Of a stretch of DNA of 64,000 nt, positions 53,615 through 62,642 are shown piece after piece. Source of the DNA: Betaproteobacteria bacterium (GTDB lineage Bacteria > Pseudomonadota > Gammaproteobacteria > Burkholderiales > Rhodocyclaceae); assembly GCA_016705475.1 (NCBI GenBank), contig JADIYD010000001.1:248001-312000 (forward strand), read 5' to 3'. The stretch's first letter is position 1; every line of letters begins with the position of its first letter. The notes beneath the pieces are model-generated. The model was not told where the DNA came from, ran no database searches, and saw only the letters and a list, made by a program, of their open reading frames with translations. A program made the position numbers and the translations under genes.

Positions 53615-56600
53615 CGCAGTAGCAGCATCTTGAGGTCGTCCGGCTCGACCGGTTTGACGATGAAGTCGTTCATGCCGGCCTCGATGCAGCGTTTGCGATC
53701 CTCGGCAAAAGCGTTGGCCGTCATGGCGATGATCGGCAGCAAAGTATGTTGCGACTGGGCGCGAATCAGTCGGGTGGCTTCCAGGCCGTCCATTTCCGGC
53801 ATCTGCATGTCCATCAGGACCAAGTCGTAGCTGCGGGTTTTCAGCATTTCAAGGGCGTGCTTGCCGTTCTCCGCCGTGTCGGCCGTGGTGCCGAACTCTC
53901 TGAGCAACTCGAGTGCAATCTCGCGATTGATCGGTTCGTCTTCCACAATCAGCACATGGCGGCCGGCCAGCGTTTCCTGGACTACCTGCAAGGGCAATCC
54001 GGCCAGGGTCGAGGTCAGGTGCTCGTTGTCCTCGTCACCGGGTTTCAGGCAGGCCGTGAACCAGAAGCGTGTGCCGCTACCTTCCTGGCTGGTGACGCCC
54101 ACTTCGCCGCCCATCAGTTCAGCGAGACGGCGGGTGATGGCCAGACCGAGGCCGGTGCCGCCAAACCTGCGGGTGGTTGAAGCGTCGGCCTGCTCGAAAA
54201 TTCCGAACAGCCGGGGGATTGATTCTTCCGCGATGCCGATCCCGGTGTCTTCAACTTCGAAACGCAGCATGGTCTTGTCGCCATCTTCGGAAACACACTG
54301 CGCCCTGATCGTGACGGTGCCTTGCTCGGTAAATTTGATGGCATTGGCGGTGTAATTGATCAGGCACTGGGTGATCCGGGTCGGGTCGCCGATCAGCGTC
54401 CGTCGCAAATCGTCGGACTCCGTGCGCAGGTGCAGCCCCTTTTCGCGCGCGCGCTCACCAAGCACGGACACGACGCGCCTCAGGATATTGCCGATGTCGA
54501 CGTCGGTCTCGTCGAGTTGCAGCTTGCCGGCTTCGATCTTTGAAATGTCGAGAATGTCGTTGATGACGGCGAGCAGGTGCTGGGAGGCCGAGTCGATCTT
54601 GTCGAGCCGATCAACCTGGACAGGCGTCGGGTTGTCGCGACGCAGCAGGTGAACCATGCCGAGCACGGCATTGAGCGGTGTCCGTATTTCATGGCTCATG
54701 TTGGCCAGAAAGGCACTCTTCGAGCGACTGGACGCCTCGGCTGCCTGCCGTGCAATCTCCAGTTGCGCGGTGCGCTGCTTGACCTGCAATTCAAGGCCCT
54801 GGCGGTATCTCTCCAGCTCCAGCGCATCCCGCCGGAGCTCGCTGATATCCGAAAAGGACACGACCGTCCCGCTGATTTGACCGTCACGCAGGGTCGGCGT
54901 GATGGTCAGCCGCACCGGGAACATCTCGCCGTTGCTGCGCCAGAAAAAATCTTCCTGTCGGCGTGTTCTGCCATCGCGGGCCGTCTGGCGGAGCGGACAT
55001 TCCGAAATCGGGTAGATCGAGCCGTCCGCGTGGTGATGATGGAAAAGGACATGCGTGCTTCGCCCCAACACTTCGCTCTCGTTCAAACCTAGCATGGCAA
55101 GCCCGGCCGGGTTCATGAACGAGCACACCCCGTCGATATCGGTGCCGAAAACACCTTCGCCCAGCGTTTCGAGGATCATCCGCTGGCGGGCCTCGCTTTC
55201 CGTCAGCGCCTGTTCGGTACTGGCCAGTTCGCGCAGATCGACGTCGAGGCAGAACATCATGGTGCCGAGATCTGCCGTCTCGAACACCGTGTGGGTCGAG
55301 TACACCTCGACCGGATGCCCGTCCTTGTGGCGCAGCGTCAGTCGCCCAGCCGGAATGCCAGTCTTGTTGGCGAACATCCAGTGCACGGCGTTGCGGACCT
55401 CATCCTGAATGAGCGGCGGAATGATCAGGTCGCATAACGATTTGCCGATGGCTTCCTCGGCGGTGTATCCATAAAGCGTTTGCGATGCATGGTTCCAGTA
55501 GGCGACGGTGCCATCTTCCAGATAGCCCTGAATTGACAGGGCGTCGACATTTTCGAAAATGGCACGAAACCGCGCTTCGGTTGCCGACAACTCCGACATG
55601 GCCTTCGCCGTCCTGGCGCGCTCCGACTTGAGGCGCCGATTGGCAAGGACGAGGGTGCGGATAAACAGCAACAGTCCGCCGGCAAGGGCAATGCCGGCAA
55701 TCCCGATGTACCAGCCGTAGTGGCTCGCAATGTCGTCGAGCGTGACTTCGGGTGCGGCATCAAAGGGGGGTAGCCGCAAACGTCGCATTATTTCTTCCAC
55801 CGGGCGATAGTCGCCGGGAATGCTGAATCCATGAATCGCACTGGCGGTGGCGACCTCGCCGCCATGCGGGATGGTAAGGATTCTGGCAGCCAGGTGGCGA
55901 GCGAAATCGTCATCAGTCCAGGGCATTGCAGCGAGCACCCATTGTGGGTAGAGGGGTGTCGAATGGGCTAGCGGAAACCCGTCGTCGCGGGCGTTGAGGA
56001 CGCGTACGCGAGCGATATCCAGCTTCTGCTCGCGGGCCATGGCTTCGATCAAGCCACTGCGGACAAAGGCGACATCGACCTGCCCGTCGAGCAGTTGCTG
56101 GACCACCTTGTCCTGCGGCTGACCAACTTCGATGATGGTGGCGTCTGTGGTTAGGTTGATGCCGCGCAGCAGCAGTTCGTAGGCTTGAGCCTGATAGCTG
56201 GCGAGCGATGTCTTGGTGATGGTTGCGATGCGTTTTCCGGCGAGGTCGGCAAGGTTCTGGATATCTTTCCGGTCGCTGCGGACCAGGATTGTGCCGCTCA
56301 GGGAGGAGACCGGTTTTCCGTCGTGCGTTTCGCTCAGCGAGGCCAGCGGCGACAGCAAGCCCTCGCGCCGGGTCAGCATGATGTAGTGGCCGGGCTGGGT
56401 GAGGGCGAAATCGACCCGCTTTTCGCGGATGGCGGACTCCAGTTCCGGATAGGTCAGAGCACGGAGCTCCACCTTTTTCTCTGGATTGGCGGCGTTAAGA
56501 TAGTCGATCAGCGGTTGCCAGCGCCGTTCTGTCTCGTCTTTGGCGCGGACGGTAAGGACGGCGAATCGCGCTACTGTTGGCGGGGCGCTAACGGCACTGG

Positions 56601-56730
56601 CTGCAGCTTCCGTCTTCGAGGCTGGGGCGAGGTCATCGGCATGGGCGGAGGTAAGGCCGAGAGCGAGGCATGCCATCGCGATGACTCTGCAGAGCCAGGG
56701 GCTAACCAGAACAGGGCAGATGCTTTGCAC
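53599..56730 (-). CDS. Hybrid histidine kinase with PhnD-like periplasmic sensor
   Basis: About 1043 residues from GTG 56730, chosen for GGAG 6 bases upstream and a resulting signal peptide (SPWLCRVIAMACLALGLTS). The periplasmic domain is a phosphate/phosphonate-binding-protein fold (EKRVDFALTQPGHYIML, LDGQVDVAFVRSGLIEAM). A membrane helix (YIGIAGIALAGGLLLFI), PAS domains, HisKA (NMSHEIRTPLNAVLGM), HATPase and a C-terminal receiver (LVLMDMQMPEMDG) follow. The sensor recalls kinases such as TorS-like or PhnD-fused kinases; the ligand is unknown. Confidence 0.88.
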   Translation of the reverse strand: MQSICPVLVSPWLCRVIAMACLALGLTSAHADDLAPASKTEAAASAVSAPPTVARFAVLTVRAKDETERRWQPLIDYLNAANPEKKVELRALTYPELESAIREKRVDFALTQPGHYIMLTRREGLLSPLASLSETHDGKPVSSLSGTILVRSDRKDIQNLADLAGKRIATITKTSLASYQAQAYELLLRGINLTTDATIIEVGQPQDKVVQQLLDGQVDVAFVRSGLIEAMAREQKLDIARVRVLNARDDGFPLAHSTPLYPQWVLAAMPWTDDDFARHLAARILTIPHGGEVATASAIHGFSIPGDYRPVEEIMRRLRLPPFDAAPEVTLDDIASHYGWYIGIAGIALAGGLLLFIRTLVLANRRLKSERARTAKAMSELSATEARFRAIFENVDALSIQGYLEDGTVAYWNHASQTLYGYTAEEAIGKSLCDLIIPPLIQDEVRNAVHWMFANKTGIPAGRLTLRHKDGHPVEVYSTHTVFETADLGTMMFCLDVDLRELASTEQALTESEARQRMILETLGEGVFGTDIDGVCSFMNPAGLAMLGLNESEVLGRSTHVLFHHHHADGSIYPISECPLRQTARDGRTRRQEDFFWRSNGEMFPVRLTITPTLRDGQISGTVVSFSDISELRRDALELERYRQGLELQVKQRTAQLEIARQAAEASSRSKSAFLANMSHEIRTPLNAVLGMVHLLRRDNPTPVQVDRLDKIDSASQHLLAVINDILDISKIEAGKLQLDETDVDIGNILRRVVSVLGERAREKGLHLRTESDDLRRTLIGDPTRITQCLINYTANAIKFTEQGTVTIRAQCVSEDGDKTMLRFEVEDTGIGIAEESIPRLFGIFEQADASTTRRFGGTGLGLAITRRLAELMGGEVGVTSQEGSGTRFWFTACLKPGDEDNEHLTSTLAGLPLQVVQETLAGRHVLIVEDEPINREIALELLREFGTTADTAENGKHALEMLKTRSYDLVLMDMQMPEMDGLEATRLIRAQSQHTLLPIIAMTANAFAEDRKRCIEAGMNDFIVKPVEPDDLKMLLLRYLAT

Positions 56731-56831
56731 GCAAACTCCGCTTGACGTCGTCAGTGGACGACCCGCCAATGTTGGCAATGTGTGATCCTACCGCGCATTT
56801 TATGCCATCACGTATGAGACGCCGGCATTTT

Positions 56832-58058
56832 TCAGTAAAGCAGAAAAGCCAGGCTTTGCTCCTTCCAGGCCGCTTCGTCGGGGCAGGTCTGACGGTCAAG
56901 GTCTACGGCCTGTGAGGCCGGATCATCGACCCACTCACGCAATAGCGGCGAGCCGTTGATGAGGTCGATGGCTAGGCGGTCGTGTTCGTACTCGTAGGCA
57001 AAATCGCGCCACAGCGGGTAATCGGGATACAGTCGCCGGATCGCCTTGAAGGCCAGTGCCTGAATGCGCCACGGCTTGAAGGCAGCATGGTCGTAGTACG
57101 GGCCTTCACAATGGATCTGGATGCCGTGATTGAGCTTCCCGGCGTGTTTGTGGAAAGTCGGCTCGAACCAGCATTCGCGCAGCTTGCAGCCGTTGAGCCA
57201 GTGTGGGGCCGAGTTCCGGGCAAAAACGTTCATTTCAGCGAGCACGGCGCGGGCGTCGATGTCCGGTGCGCCAAATAGCTCAAGCGGCCTGGTTGTTCCG
57301 CGCCCTTCTGACAATGTGGCGCCTTCGAGCATCACCGTGCCGGCGTAGGCGCGGGCCATCCACAGGTTGGGGGCATTCGGGCTGGGGTTGATCCAGGTTC
57401 GTTCGCCGAGCGGCCAGCCGTAGCCGGGGGCGGCATCGGGCTGCCAGCCCTGCATTTCGATGACCTGATAATCGACGTCAAGCTTGAGCGTGGCGATGAA
57501 CCAGTGGCCGAGTTCGCCCATGGTCAGCCCGTGGCGCATGGGCATCGGGCCGGCGCCGACGAAGCTTTCCCAGCCGTCGCGCAGGGTCAGGCCTTCGACG
57601 GGGCGGCCGGCCGGGTTGGGCCGGTCGAGTACCCAGACGCTCTTGCCATGTTTGGCCGCCGCTTCGAGCACGTAGCGCAGGGTGGTAATGAAGGTGTAGA
57701 TGCGGCAACCGAGGTCCTGCAGGTCGACAAGCAGGATGTCGAAGCTGTCCATCATGGCGTCGGTCGGCCGGCGCACTTCGCCGTACAGGCTGAAAATCGG
57801 GATGCCGAGTTGCGGATCGAGGAAGTCGGGCGACTCGACCATGTTGTCCTGTTTGTCGCCGCGCAGACCGTGCTGCGGTCCGAAGGCAGCGGTTATTTTC
57901 AGATCGGGCAGGGCGGCCAGCGCATCGAGCGAGTGGGTCAGGTCTGCCGTTACCGAGGCCGGGTGGGCGAGCAGGGCAATGCGCCGGCCAGCGAGCGGGC
58001 GGCGCAGGGCGGGGTCGGCAATCAGGCGGTCGATGCCGAACTGGATGGTCTGGGTCAT
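56832..58058 (-). CDS. DUF1343 family exo-beta-N-acetylmuramidase (NamZ-like)
   Basis: A 408-residue protein; ATG 58058 overlaps the upstream stop (ATGA). Hallmarks of the DUF1343/NamZ family: LLAHPASVTADLTHS, FGPQHGLRGDKQDNM, SLYGEVRRPT, DLQDLGCRIYTF and DRPNPAGRPVEG. NamZ enzymes release N-acetylmuramic acid from murein ends. No signal peptide is evident, so action on imported or recycled fragments is possible. Confidence 0.9.
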   Translation of the reverse strand: MTQTIQFGIDRLIADPALRRPLAGRRIALLAHPASVTADLTHSLDALAALPDLKITAAFGPQHGLRGDKQDNMVESPDFLDPQLGIPIFSLYGEVRRPTDAMMDSFDILLVDLQDLGCRIYTFITTLRYVLEAAAKHGKSVWVLDRPNPAGRPVEGLTLRDGWESFVGAGPMPMRHGLTMGELGHWFIATLKLDVDYQVIEMQGWQPDAAPGYGWPLGERTWINPSPNAPNLWMARAYAGTVMLEGATLSEGRGTTRPLELFGAPDIDARAVLAEMNVFARNSAPHWLNGCKLRECWFEPTFHKHAGKLNHGIQIHCEGPYYDHAAFKPWRIQALAFKAIRRLYPDYPLWRDFAYEYEHDRLAIDLINGSPLLREWVDDPASQAVDLDRQTCPDEAAWKEQSLAFLLY

Positions 58059-58624
58059 GGCGTGTTTCGCTTCAGGGTCAAGGCAAAGCTCTGACGGACG
58101 TGGAAATCGGGCTGGGCGGCACAATGCGCCAGTGCCCAGTAATGCTTGCTGCCGTCGTCAGCTTCGATGACGGCGGTGAGGCCGAGTTGTAGCGCTTGGC
58201 CGGCTGGCAGCAGGGCAGCAGGAAGCATCGCCTGGAGCACGAAACCGTCGGCCAGCGGGGTGAGGCTGATTTGCGGCGCAGCGTCCGCAACGAAGGCGGC
58301 ATCGCGTTCGCGATACCCGGTGAAACGGTAGGCTGCCCATTGGCCGGATGGCGAGAAATTGAATTCGCGGTAGCTTTCGCCGTCTTCCGCTACGAATGCT
58401 TCGCAGCAGGTGTGTTGCCACAGGCCGTCGGCCGGGCCGGGCGGCTGCGCTTCAGGCAGGCGGAGTTTGGCTGGCGGGCAGGTGACGCGGTAGCGCAGGG
58501 ACAGGCCACCGTCGGCATGCATTTCCGTAGCGACTTCGATCTTGCATGGCAGGGTGCCAGGGGCGGCCGGGTGACTGAGAAGGGAGGCGATCTGGGTGGC
58601 GGGCACGGCGGGATGGGGCGTCAA
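58055..58624 (-). CDS. DOMON-like domain protein
   Basis: A 189-residue beta-rich protein with LWQHTCCEAFVA and YREFNFSPSGQWAAYRF, typical of DOMON-like ligand-binding proteins of Proteobacteria. No export signal. It is translationally coupled to the NamZ-like gene, a pairing also expected elsewhere; a carbohydrate-binding role is inference. Confidence 0.8.
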   Translation of the reverse strand: MTPHPAVPATQIASLLSHPAAPGTLPCKIEVATEMHADGGLSLRYRVTCPPAKLRLPEAQPPGPADGLWQHTCCEAFVAEDGESYREFNFSPSGQWAAYRFTGYRERDAAFVADAAPQISLTPLADGFVLQAMLPAALLPAGQALQLGLTAVIEADDGSKHYWALAHCAAQPDFHVRQSFALTLKRNTP

Positions 58625-58669
58625 AATGGTCGGCAGGCCGTACTTTAACTGCTTGTTTCAGCGGATGCT

Positions 58670-58702
58670 GCGGTCAACCGGAAAAAACGGCCAAAATCAA
58701 GG
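58670..58702 (+). repeat. Dispersed 30-base element, copy I (intergenic)
   Basis: GCGGTCAACCGG, A6, C, GGCCAAAATCAAGG, in the 149-base divergent gap before the trpB-like gene. No other clear site is seen in this gap. Confidence 0.65.
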
Positions 58703-58773
58703 CACACCCTTGGTTGGTGAATGCTTTTGGAGTAAGTTACCGCCTTTCAGAAAACACTTTCCGGGAGAGAAAA

Positions 58774-60138
58774 GTGACGCCGCTGCGGATTAACCTAGAA
58801 CAAGAAGATATTCCGACCCACTGGTACAACGTGGTCGCCGACATGGTCAATCCGCCGGCGCCGCCACTCGGTCCGGATGGTAATCCGGTGCCGCCGGAAG
58901 CGATGGGCGCGATTTTCCCAGACCCTATCATCGAGCAGGAAATGTCGGCCGAACGCTGGATCGCCATTCCCGAAGAAGTTCGCCAGATTTACGCCTTGTG
59001 GCGCCCCGCGCCGCTCTGCCGCGCCTTGCGTCTCGAACAGGCGCTCGGTACGCCGGCCAAGATTTTCTACAAATACGAAGGCGTCTCGCCGGCTGGTTCG
59101 CACAAGCCGAATTCCGCAGTGCCGCAAGCCTATTTCAACAAACTGGCCGGCACCAAACGCCTGACGACGGAAACCGGGGCGGGCCAATGGGGCTCCTCGA
59201 TCGCCTTTGCCGGCCAGATGTTCGGCCTGCCGGTGCGTGTCTTCATGGTCAAGGTCAGCTACGAGCAAAAACCTTTCCGCCGCTCGATGATGCAGACTTG
59301 GGGGGCCGACGTCTTCGCCAGCCCGACCAACCTGACCAACGCCGGCCGCGCCGCGCTGGCGGCCGATCCGGACAACCAGGGCTCGCTCGGTCTGGCGATT
59401 TCGGAAGCGGTCGAAGAAGCGGCGGCCGAACCCGGTACCTGCTACACCCTCGGTTCCGTACTCAATCATGTGCTCTTGCACCAGACCGTGATCGGCCTCG
59501 AGGCCAAGAAGCAGTTCGACAAGATCGGCCTCTATCCCGACGTGATTTTCGGGCCCTGCGGCGGCGGTTCCAGTTTCGGCGGCATCGCCTTCCCCTTCCT
59601 CGCCGACAAGGCGGCCGGCGACAAGCGCGCGACCAACCTGCGCTGCGTCGCGGTCGAGCCGACCTCCTGCCCGACGCTGACCAAGGGCCACTACGCCTAC
59701 GACTACGGCGATGTTTCCGGTTACACGCCGATCATGAAAATGTACACGCTCGGCCACGACTTCATGCCACCCGGTATCCACGCTGGCGGCCTGCGTTACC
59801 ACGGCGATTCGCCGCTCGTCTCGCAACTGCTGCACGAAGGGCAGATTGAGGCGCTGGCCGTGCCGCAGGTGGCGACCTTCGAGGCCGGCGTCCAGTTTGC
59901 CCGCGCAGAAGGCATCATTCCGGCGCCGGAGTCCTGTCACGCCATTCGTGCCGCCATCGATGAAGCGCTCAAGTGCAAGGTTACCGGAGAGGCCAAGACC
60001 ATCCTCTTCAGCCTGACCGGCCACGGTCACTTCGACATGGCGTCGTACGACAAATACTTCTCCGGTAAACTCGAAGACTACGATTACCCGGAAGCCGCCA
60101 TTGCCGAATCGCTCAAGCACTTGCCGAAAGTAGGCTGA
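58774..60138 (+). CDS. Tryptophan synthase beta chain-like protein TrpB2
   Basis: A PLP enzyme of the TrpB2 subfamily, 454 residues. GTG 58774 is preceded by GGGAGAG and gives the usual N-terminus (PTHWYNVVADM). PLP lysine in GSHKPNSA; phosphate-binding loop GPCGGGSSFGG; ETGAGQWGSS. TrpB2 typically works without TrpA, joining serine and indole or a related substrate, and is often found as a second copy. No trpA or other trp gene is adjacent, which fits. Confidence 0.9.
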   Translation: MTPLRINLEQEDIPTHWYNVVADMVNPPAPPLGPDGNPVPPEAMGAIFPDPIIEQEMSAERWIAIPEEVRQIYALWRPAPLCRALRLEQALGTPAKIFYKYEGVSPAGSHKPNSAVPQAYFNKLAGTKRLTTETGAGQWGSSIAFAGQMFGLPVRVFMVKVSYEQKPFRRSMMQTWGADVFASPTNLTNAGRAALAADPDNQGSLGLAISEAVEEAAAEPGTCYTLGSVLNHVLLHQTVIGLEAKKQFDKIGLYPDVIFGPCGGGSSFGGIAFPFLADKAAGDKRATNLRCVAVEPTSCPTLTKGHYAYDYGDVSGYTPIMKMYTLGHDFMPPGIHAGGLRYHGDSPLVSQLLHEGQIEALAVPQVATFEAGVQFARAEGIIPAPESCHAIRAAIDEALKCKVTGEAKTILFSLTGHGHFDMASYDKYFSGKLEDYDYPEAAIAESLKHLPKVG

Positions 60139-60142
60139 ATCT

Positions 60143-60925
60143 GTGAAAGCCCTCGTTTTCCTGCTTGTTCTCGCCAACCTGCTGTTCTACGCCTTTGGCG
60201 CCGGCTACTTCGGCCGTCCGGACAACCCGGACGCCGGGCGGGTTGAGCAGCAGGTTGCGCCCGAGCGCATGCGCATCGTCTCGCGGGGCGAGGCGCCGGG
60301 GGCGACGCCCGTCAAGTCAGAGCAGGTTGCTCCAAATGGCGTGCAGGCGCCAGAAAACCTCGCGCGGGGGAGTGCTGAGGGAGACAAGCCAGTAGCGACC
60401 GAAAAGGCCTCGGAAACCAAGGTGGAGAGCGCTCAAGTGGCTGGCGTGGCCGAGGTGGCCGAAAAGCCGCCGGTCTGCCTGACCTGGCGCCCCCTGCCCC
60501 TGGCTGATGCCGATCGGCTGGCAGCCCTGCTGGCCAAGCGTTTCGCCGGTTACAAGGTGACCCGAAAACTGGCCGCCTCGGAAAGCAATGGTTGGTGGGT
60601 GTTCATTCCACCACTGCCCAGTAAGGCCGATGCCGAAAGAAAGGCCGCCGAATTGCGTGAACTGGGGGTGAGCGAGTTCTTCATCGTGCCGGATGCGCTG
60701 AACCGGAACGCCATATCGCTGGGTGTTTTCTCCTCCGAAAAAGGCGGGCAGGACAAACTGGCCGAGTTGAAAGCCAAAGGGGTTCGTTCGGCGCAGCTTG
60801 CATCACGTCCGGGCAAGGACAGCCTGGTCACCTTGCAGGCGCGCGGGCCGGCTGGTGAAAAAATCGAGCTGATCGGGGCGGTTGGCGCGCTGCTGCCCAA
60901 GTCAGACACGCTGGCCTGCAAATGA
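60143..60925 (+). CDS. SPOR domain membrane protein
   Basis: A 260-residue protein with GTG start at 60143, 4 bases after trpB2. One N-terminal membrane helix (ALVFLLVLANLLFYAFGAG), an unstructured Ala/Glu/Lys-rich linker, then a SPOR-like domain (WWVFIPPLPSKADAERKAAELRELG, split here for brevity as WWVFIPPLPS and ELRELGV) with SLGVFSSEKG. SPOR domains bind denuded glycan at the division septum. Its stop overlaps coaE (ATGA). Confidence 0.82.
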   Translation: MKALVFLLVLANLLFYAFGAGYFGRPDNPDAGRVEQQVAPERMRIVSRGEAPGATPVKSEQVAPNGVQAPENLARGSAEGDKPVATEKASETKVESAQVAGVAEVAEKPPVCLTWRPLPLADADRLAALLAKRFAGYKVTRKLAASESNGWWVFIPPLPSKADAERKAAELRELGVSEFFIVPDALNRNAISLGVFSSEKGGQDKLAELKAKGVRSAQLASRPGKDSLVTLQARGPAGEKIELIGAVGALLPKSDTLACK

Positions 60926-61545
60926 GCCAGTTCGTCGTCGGCTTGACCGGCGGAATCGGCAGCGGGAAGAGCACTGTCGCCGACCTGTTTGTCGAGTTGG
61001 GGGCGGGTCTGGTCGATACCGATGCGATTGCCCGCGAGCTGACGCTTGCCGACGGCGCGGCCATGCCGGCACTGACGGCTGAATTCGGCCCTGGCATCCT
61101 GGCGGCAGATGGTGCGCTGGACAGAGCGGCGATGCGCCAGCTGGCCTTTGCCGATCCGTCAGCCAGAAGCCGTCTTGAAGGCATACTGCATCCGCTCATC
61201 CGCCACTTGTCGGCCGAGCGTTGTCAGGCGGCGACCGAGCCCTACGTCATTCTGGCCGTGCCGCTGCTTGTCGAATCAGGTACTTATCGCGAACGCTGCG
61301 ACCGAATTGTCGTGGTCGATTGCCCGGAAAGCCTGCAAATACAGCGTGTCATGTCGCGCAATGGTCTTTCGGCGGACGAGGTCAGGGCGATCATGGCAGC
61401 GCAGGCGACACGTCAGCAACGGCTGGCGGTGGCGGACGATGTTGTGGTCAATGATGCAGATCGAACAAATATTTACGGACAGGTCAAAGCACTGCATTCA
61501 AACTATCTGACATTGTTAGCGGGAAAACTTAAAGCTGGCTGTTGA
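60922..61545 (+). CDS. coaE: Dephospho-CoA kinase
   Basis: Final step of CoA synthesis. 207 residues: P-loop GLTGGIGSGKST, DTDAIARELT, and PLLVESGTYRERCDRIVVVD. It lies upstream of zapD-yacG, the conserved Proteobacterial order (usually after pilD, which is not present here). Confidence 0.96.
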   Translation: MSQFVVGLTGGIGSGKSTVADLFVELGAGLVDTDAIARELTLADGAAMPALTAEFGPGILAADGALDRAAMRQLAFADPSARSRLEGILHPLIRHLSAERCQAATEPYVILAVPLLVESGTYRERCDRIVVVDCPESLQIQRVMSRNGLSADEVRAIMAAQATRQQRLAVADDVVVNDADRTNIYGQVKALHSNYLTLLAGKLKAGC

Positions 61546-61605
61546 GATTTGAACGCAAATGGCTCAGAATAAACAAAATTTTCCGTTTTCTCGGACATCG
61601 GCCGC

Positions 61606-62364
61606 GTGATCACCTACGAATACCCGTTTAATGAACGTATCCGCACGCTGTTGCGTCTGGAAGACTTGTTCGAAAAAACGGCCTATTTCTCGCAGGAAAA
61701 TGGCGCTCTCGAGCATCATTCGGCACTCATTTCCCTGTTTGAAATTCTCGAGGTGGCCGGTCGCGCCGACCTCAAGATGGACCTGATCCAGGAACTCGAA
61801 CGGCAGCGCCAGACGCTGCTGGCATTCCGCAACAACCCTGAAATTTCCGAAGAGGCGCTGTCCGGTGCTCTCTACGAAATCGAGCAATCGTCAGCCGCCT
61901 TGCTCGGCATGACCGGCAAGATCGGCCAGTACCTGCGCGAAAACGACTGGCTCATGAGCATCAAGAGCCGGGCCGCCATTCCCGGTGGTGTCTGCGAATT
62001 CGATCTGCCGTCCTACCACTGGTGGCTGCATCGCCCGGCCGATGTCCGGCGCAGTGCGCTGGAGGGCTGGACCAAGCCAATGCTGCCGCTCCGTGATGCT
62101 GCCGCGATCGTGCTGCGTCTGCTGCGGTCCAGTGGCCGGCCGAAGAGCTACACGGCGACCAACGGCCAGTTCCAGCTCAATCTCGGCGGCTCCGCCGCGC
62201 AGATGGTGCGCGTTACGGTCAGCGTCGACGAGCAGGCAATTCCCGAAGTCAGCGCCAACAAGTATTTTCTGAACATCCGTTTCACCAAGCCGCCGGCCGG
62301 GGAAATCAAGGCGCGTGGCTGCGAGCGCGATGTTCCCTTCGATCTGACCTTCTGCAATCTCTGA
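61606..62364 (+). CDS. zapD: Cell division protein ZapD
   Basis: FtsZ-bundling protein of the divisome. 252 residues from GTG 61606. Starts ITYEYPFNERIRTLLRLEDL, the family signature, then ALISLFEILEVAGRADLK, and the C-terminal beta domain (CEFDLPSYHWWLH). It abuts yacG with a one-base overlap (TGATG). Confidence 0.95.
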   Translation: MITYEYPFNERIRTLLRLEDLFEKTAYFSQENGALEHHSALISLFEILEVAGRADLKMDLIQELERQRQTLLAFRNNPEISEEALSGALYEIEQSSAALLGMTGKIGQYLRENDWLMSIKSRAAIPGGVCEFDLPSYHWWLHRPADVRRSALEGWTKPMLPLRDAAAIVLRLLRSSGRPKSYTATNGQFQLNLGGSAAQMVRVTVSVDEQAIPEVSANKYFLNIRFTKPPAGEIKARGCERDVPFDLTFCNL

Positions 62365-62570
62365 TGGCCGTACGCAAGGTCCGTTGCCCGCAATGCGGGG
62401 AAGATGCCCTGTGGGCACCCGAGAACCCGAATCGCCCTTTCTGTTCCGAGCGCTGCAAGCAGATTGATCTCGGCTGCTGGGCCAGTGATTCGTATCGCAT
62501 CGGTGGTGCCGTCAGCGACGAGGAAGCCGGGTCGCCCGGTCTCGACTTTCCGGATCAGCCGACGCGCTGA
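62364..62570 (+). CDS. yacG: DNA gyrase inhibitor YacG
   Basis: A small zinc protein, 68 residues, with CPQCGEDALW and FCSERCKQIDLGCWASD. In Escherichia coli YacG binds GyrB and blocks gyrase. It follows zapD as in most Proteobacteria. Confidence 0.93.
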   Translation: MAVRKVRCPQCGEDALWAPENPNRPFCSERCKQIDLGCWASDSYRIGGAVSDEEAGSPGLDFPDQPTR

Positions 62571-62590
62571 ATTCCTGTTCCGGCGACTTC

Positions 62591-62627
62591 CACGGTCAAC
62601 CGGAAAAAGTGCCCAAAAAATGAAATG
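62591..62627 (+). repeat. Dispersed 30-base element, copy J (intergenic)
   Basis: CACGGTCAACCGG, A5, GTGCCC, A6, TGAAATG, in the 72-base gap after yacG. Its ends match copy E, including the TGAAATG tail. Confidence 0.65.
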
Positions 62628-62642
62628 CCCTGACGGCGCCGT

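Noticed and set aside
58795..60177. 460-residue minus-strand frame
   Set aside because: Antisense to TrpB2; no recognisable domain.
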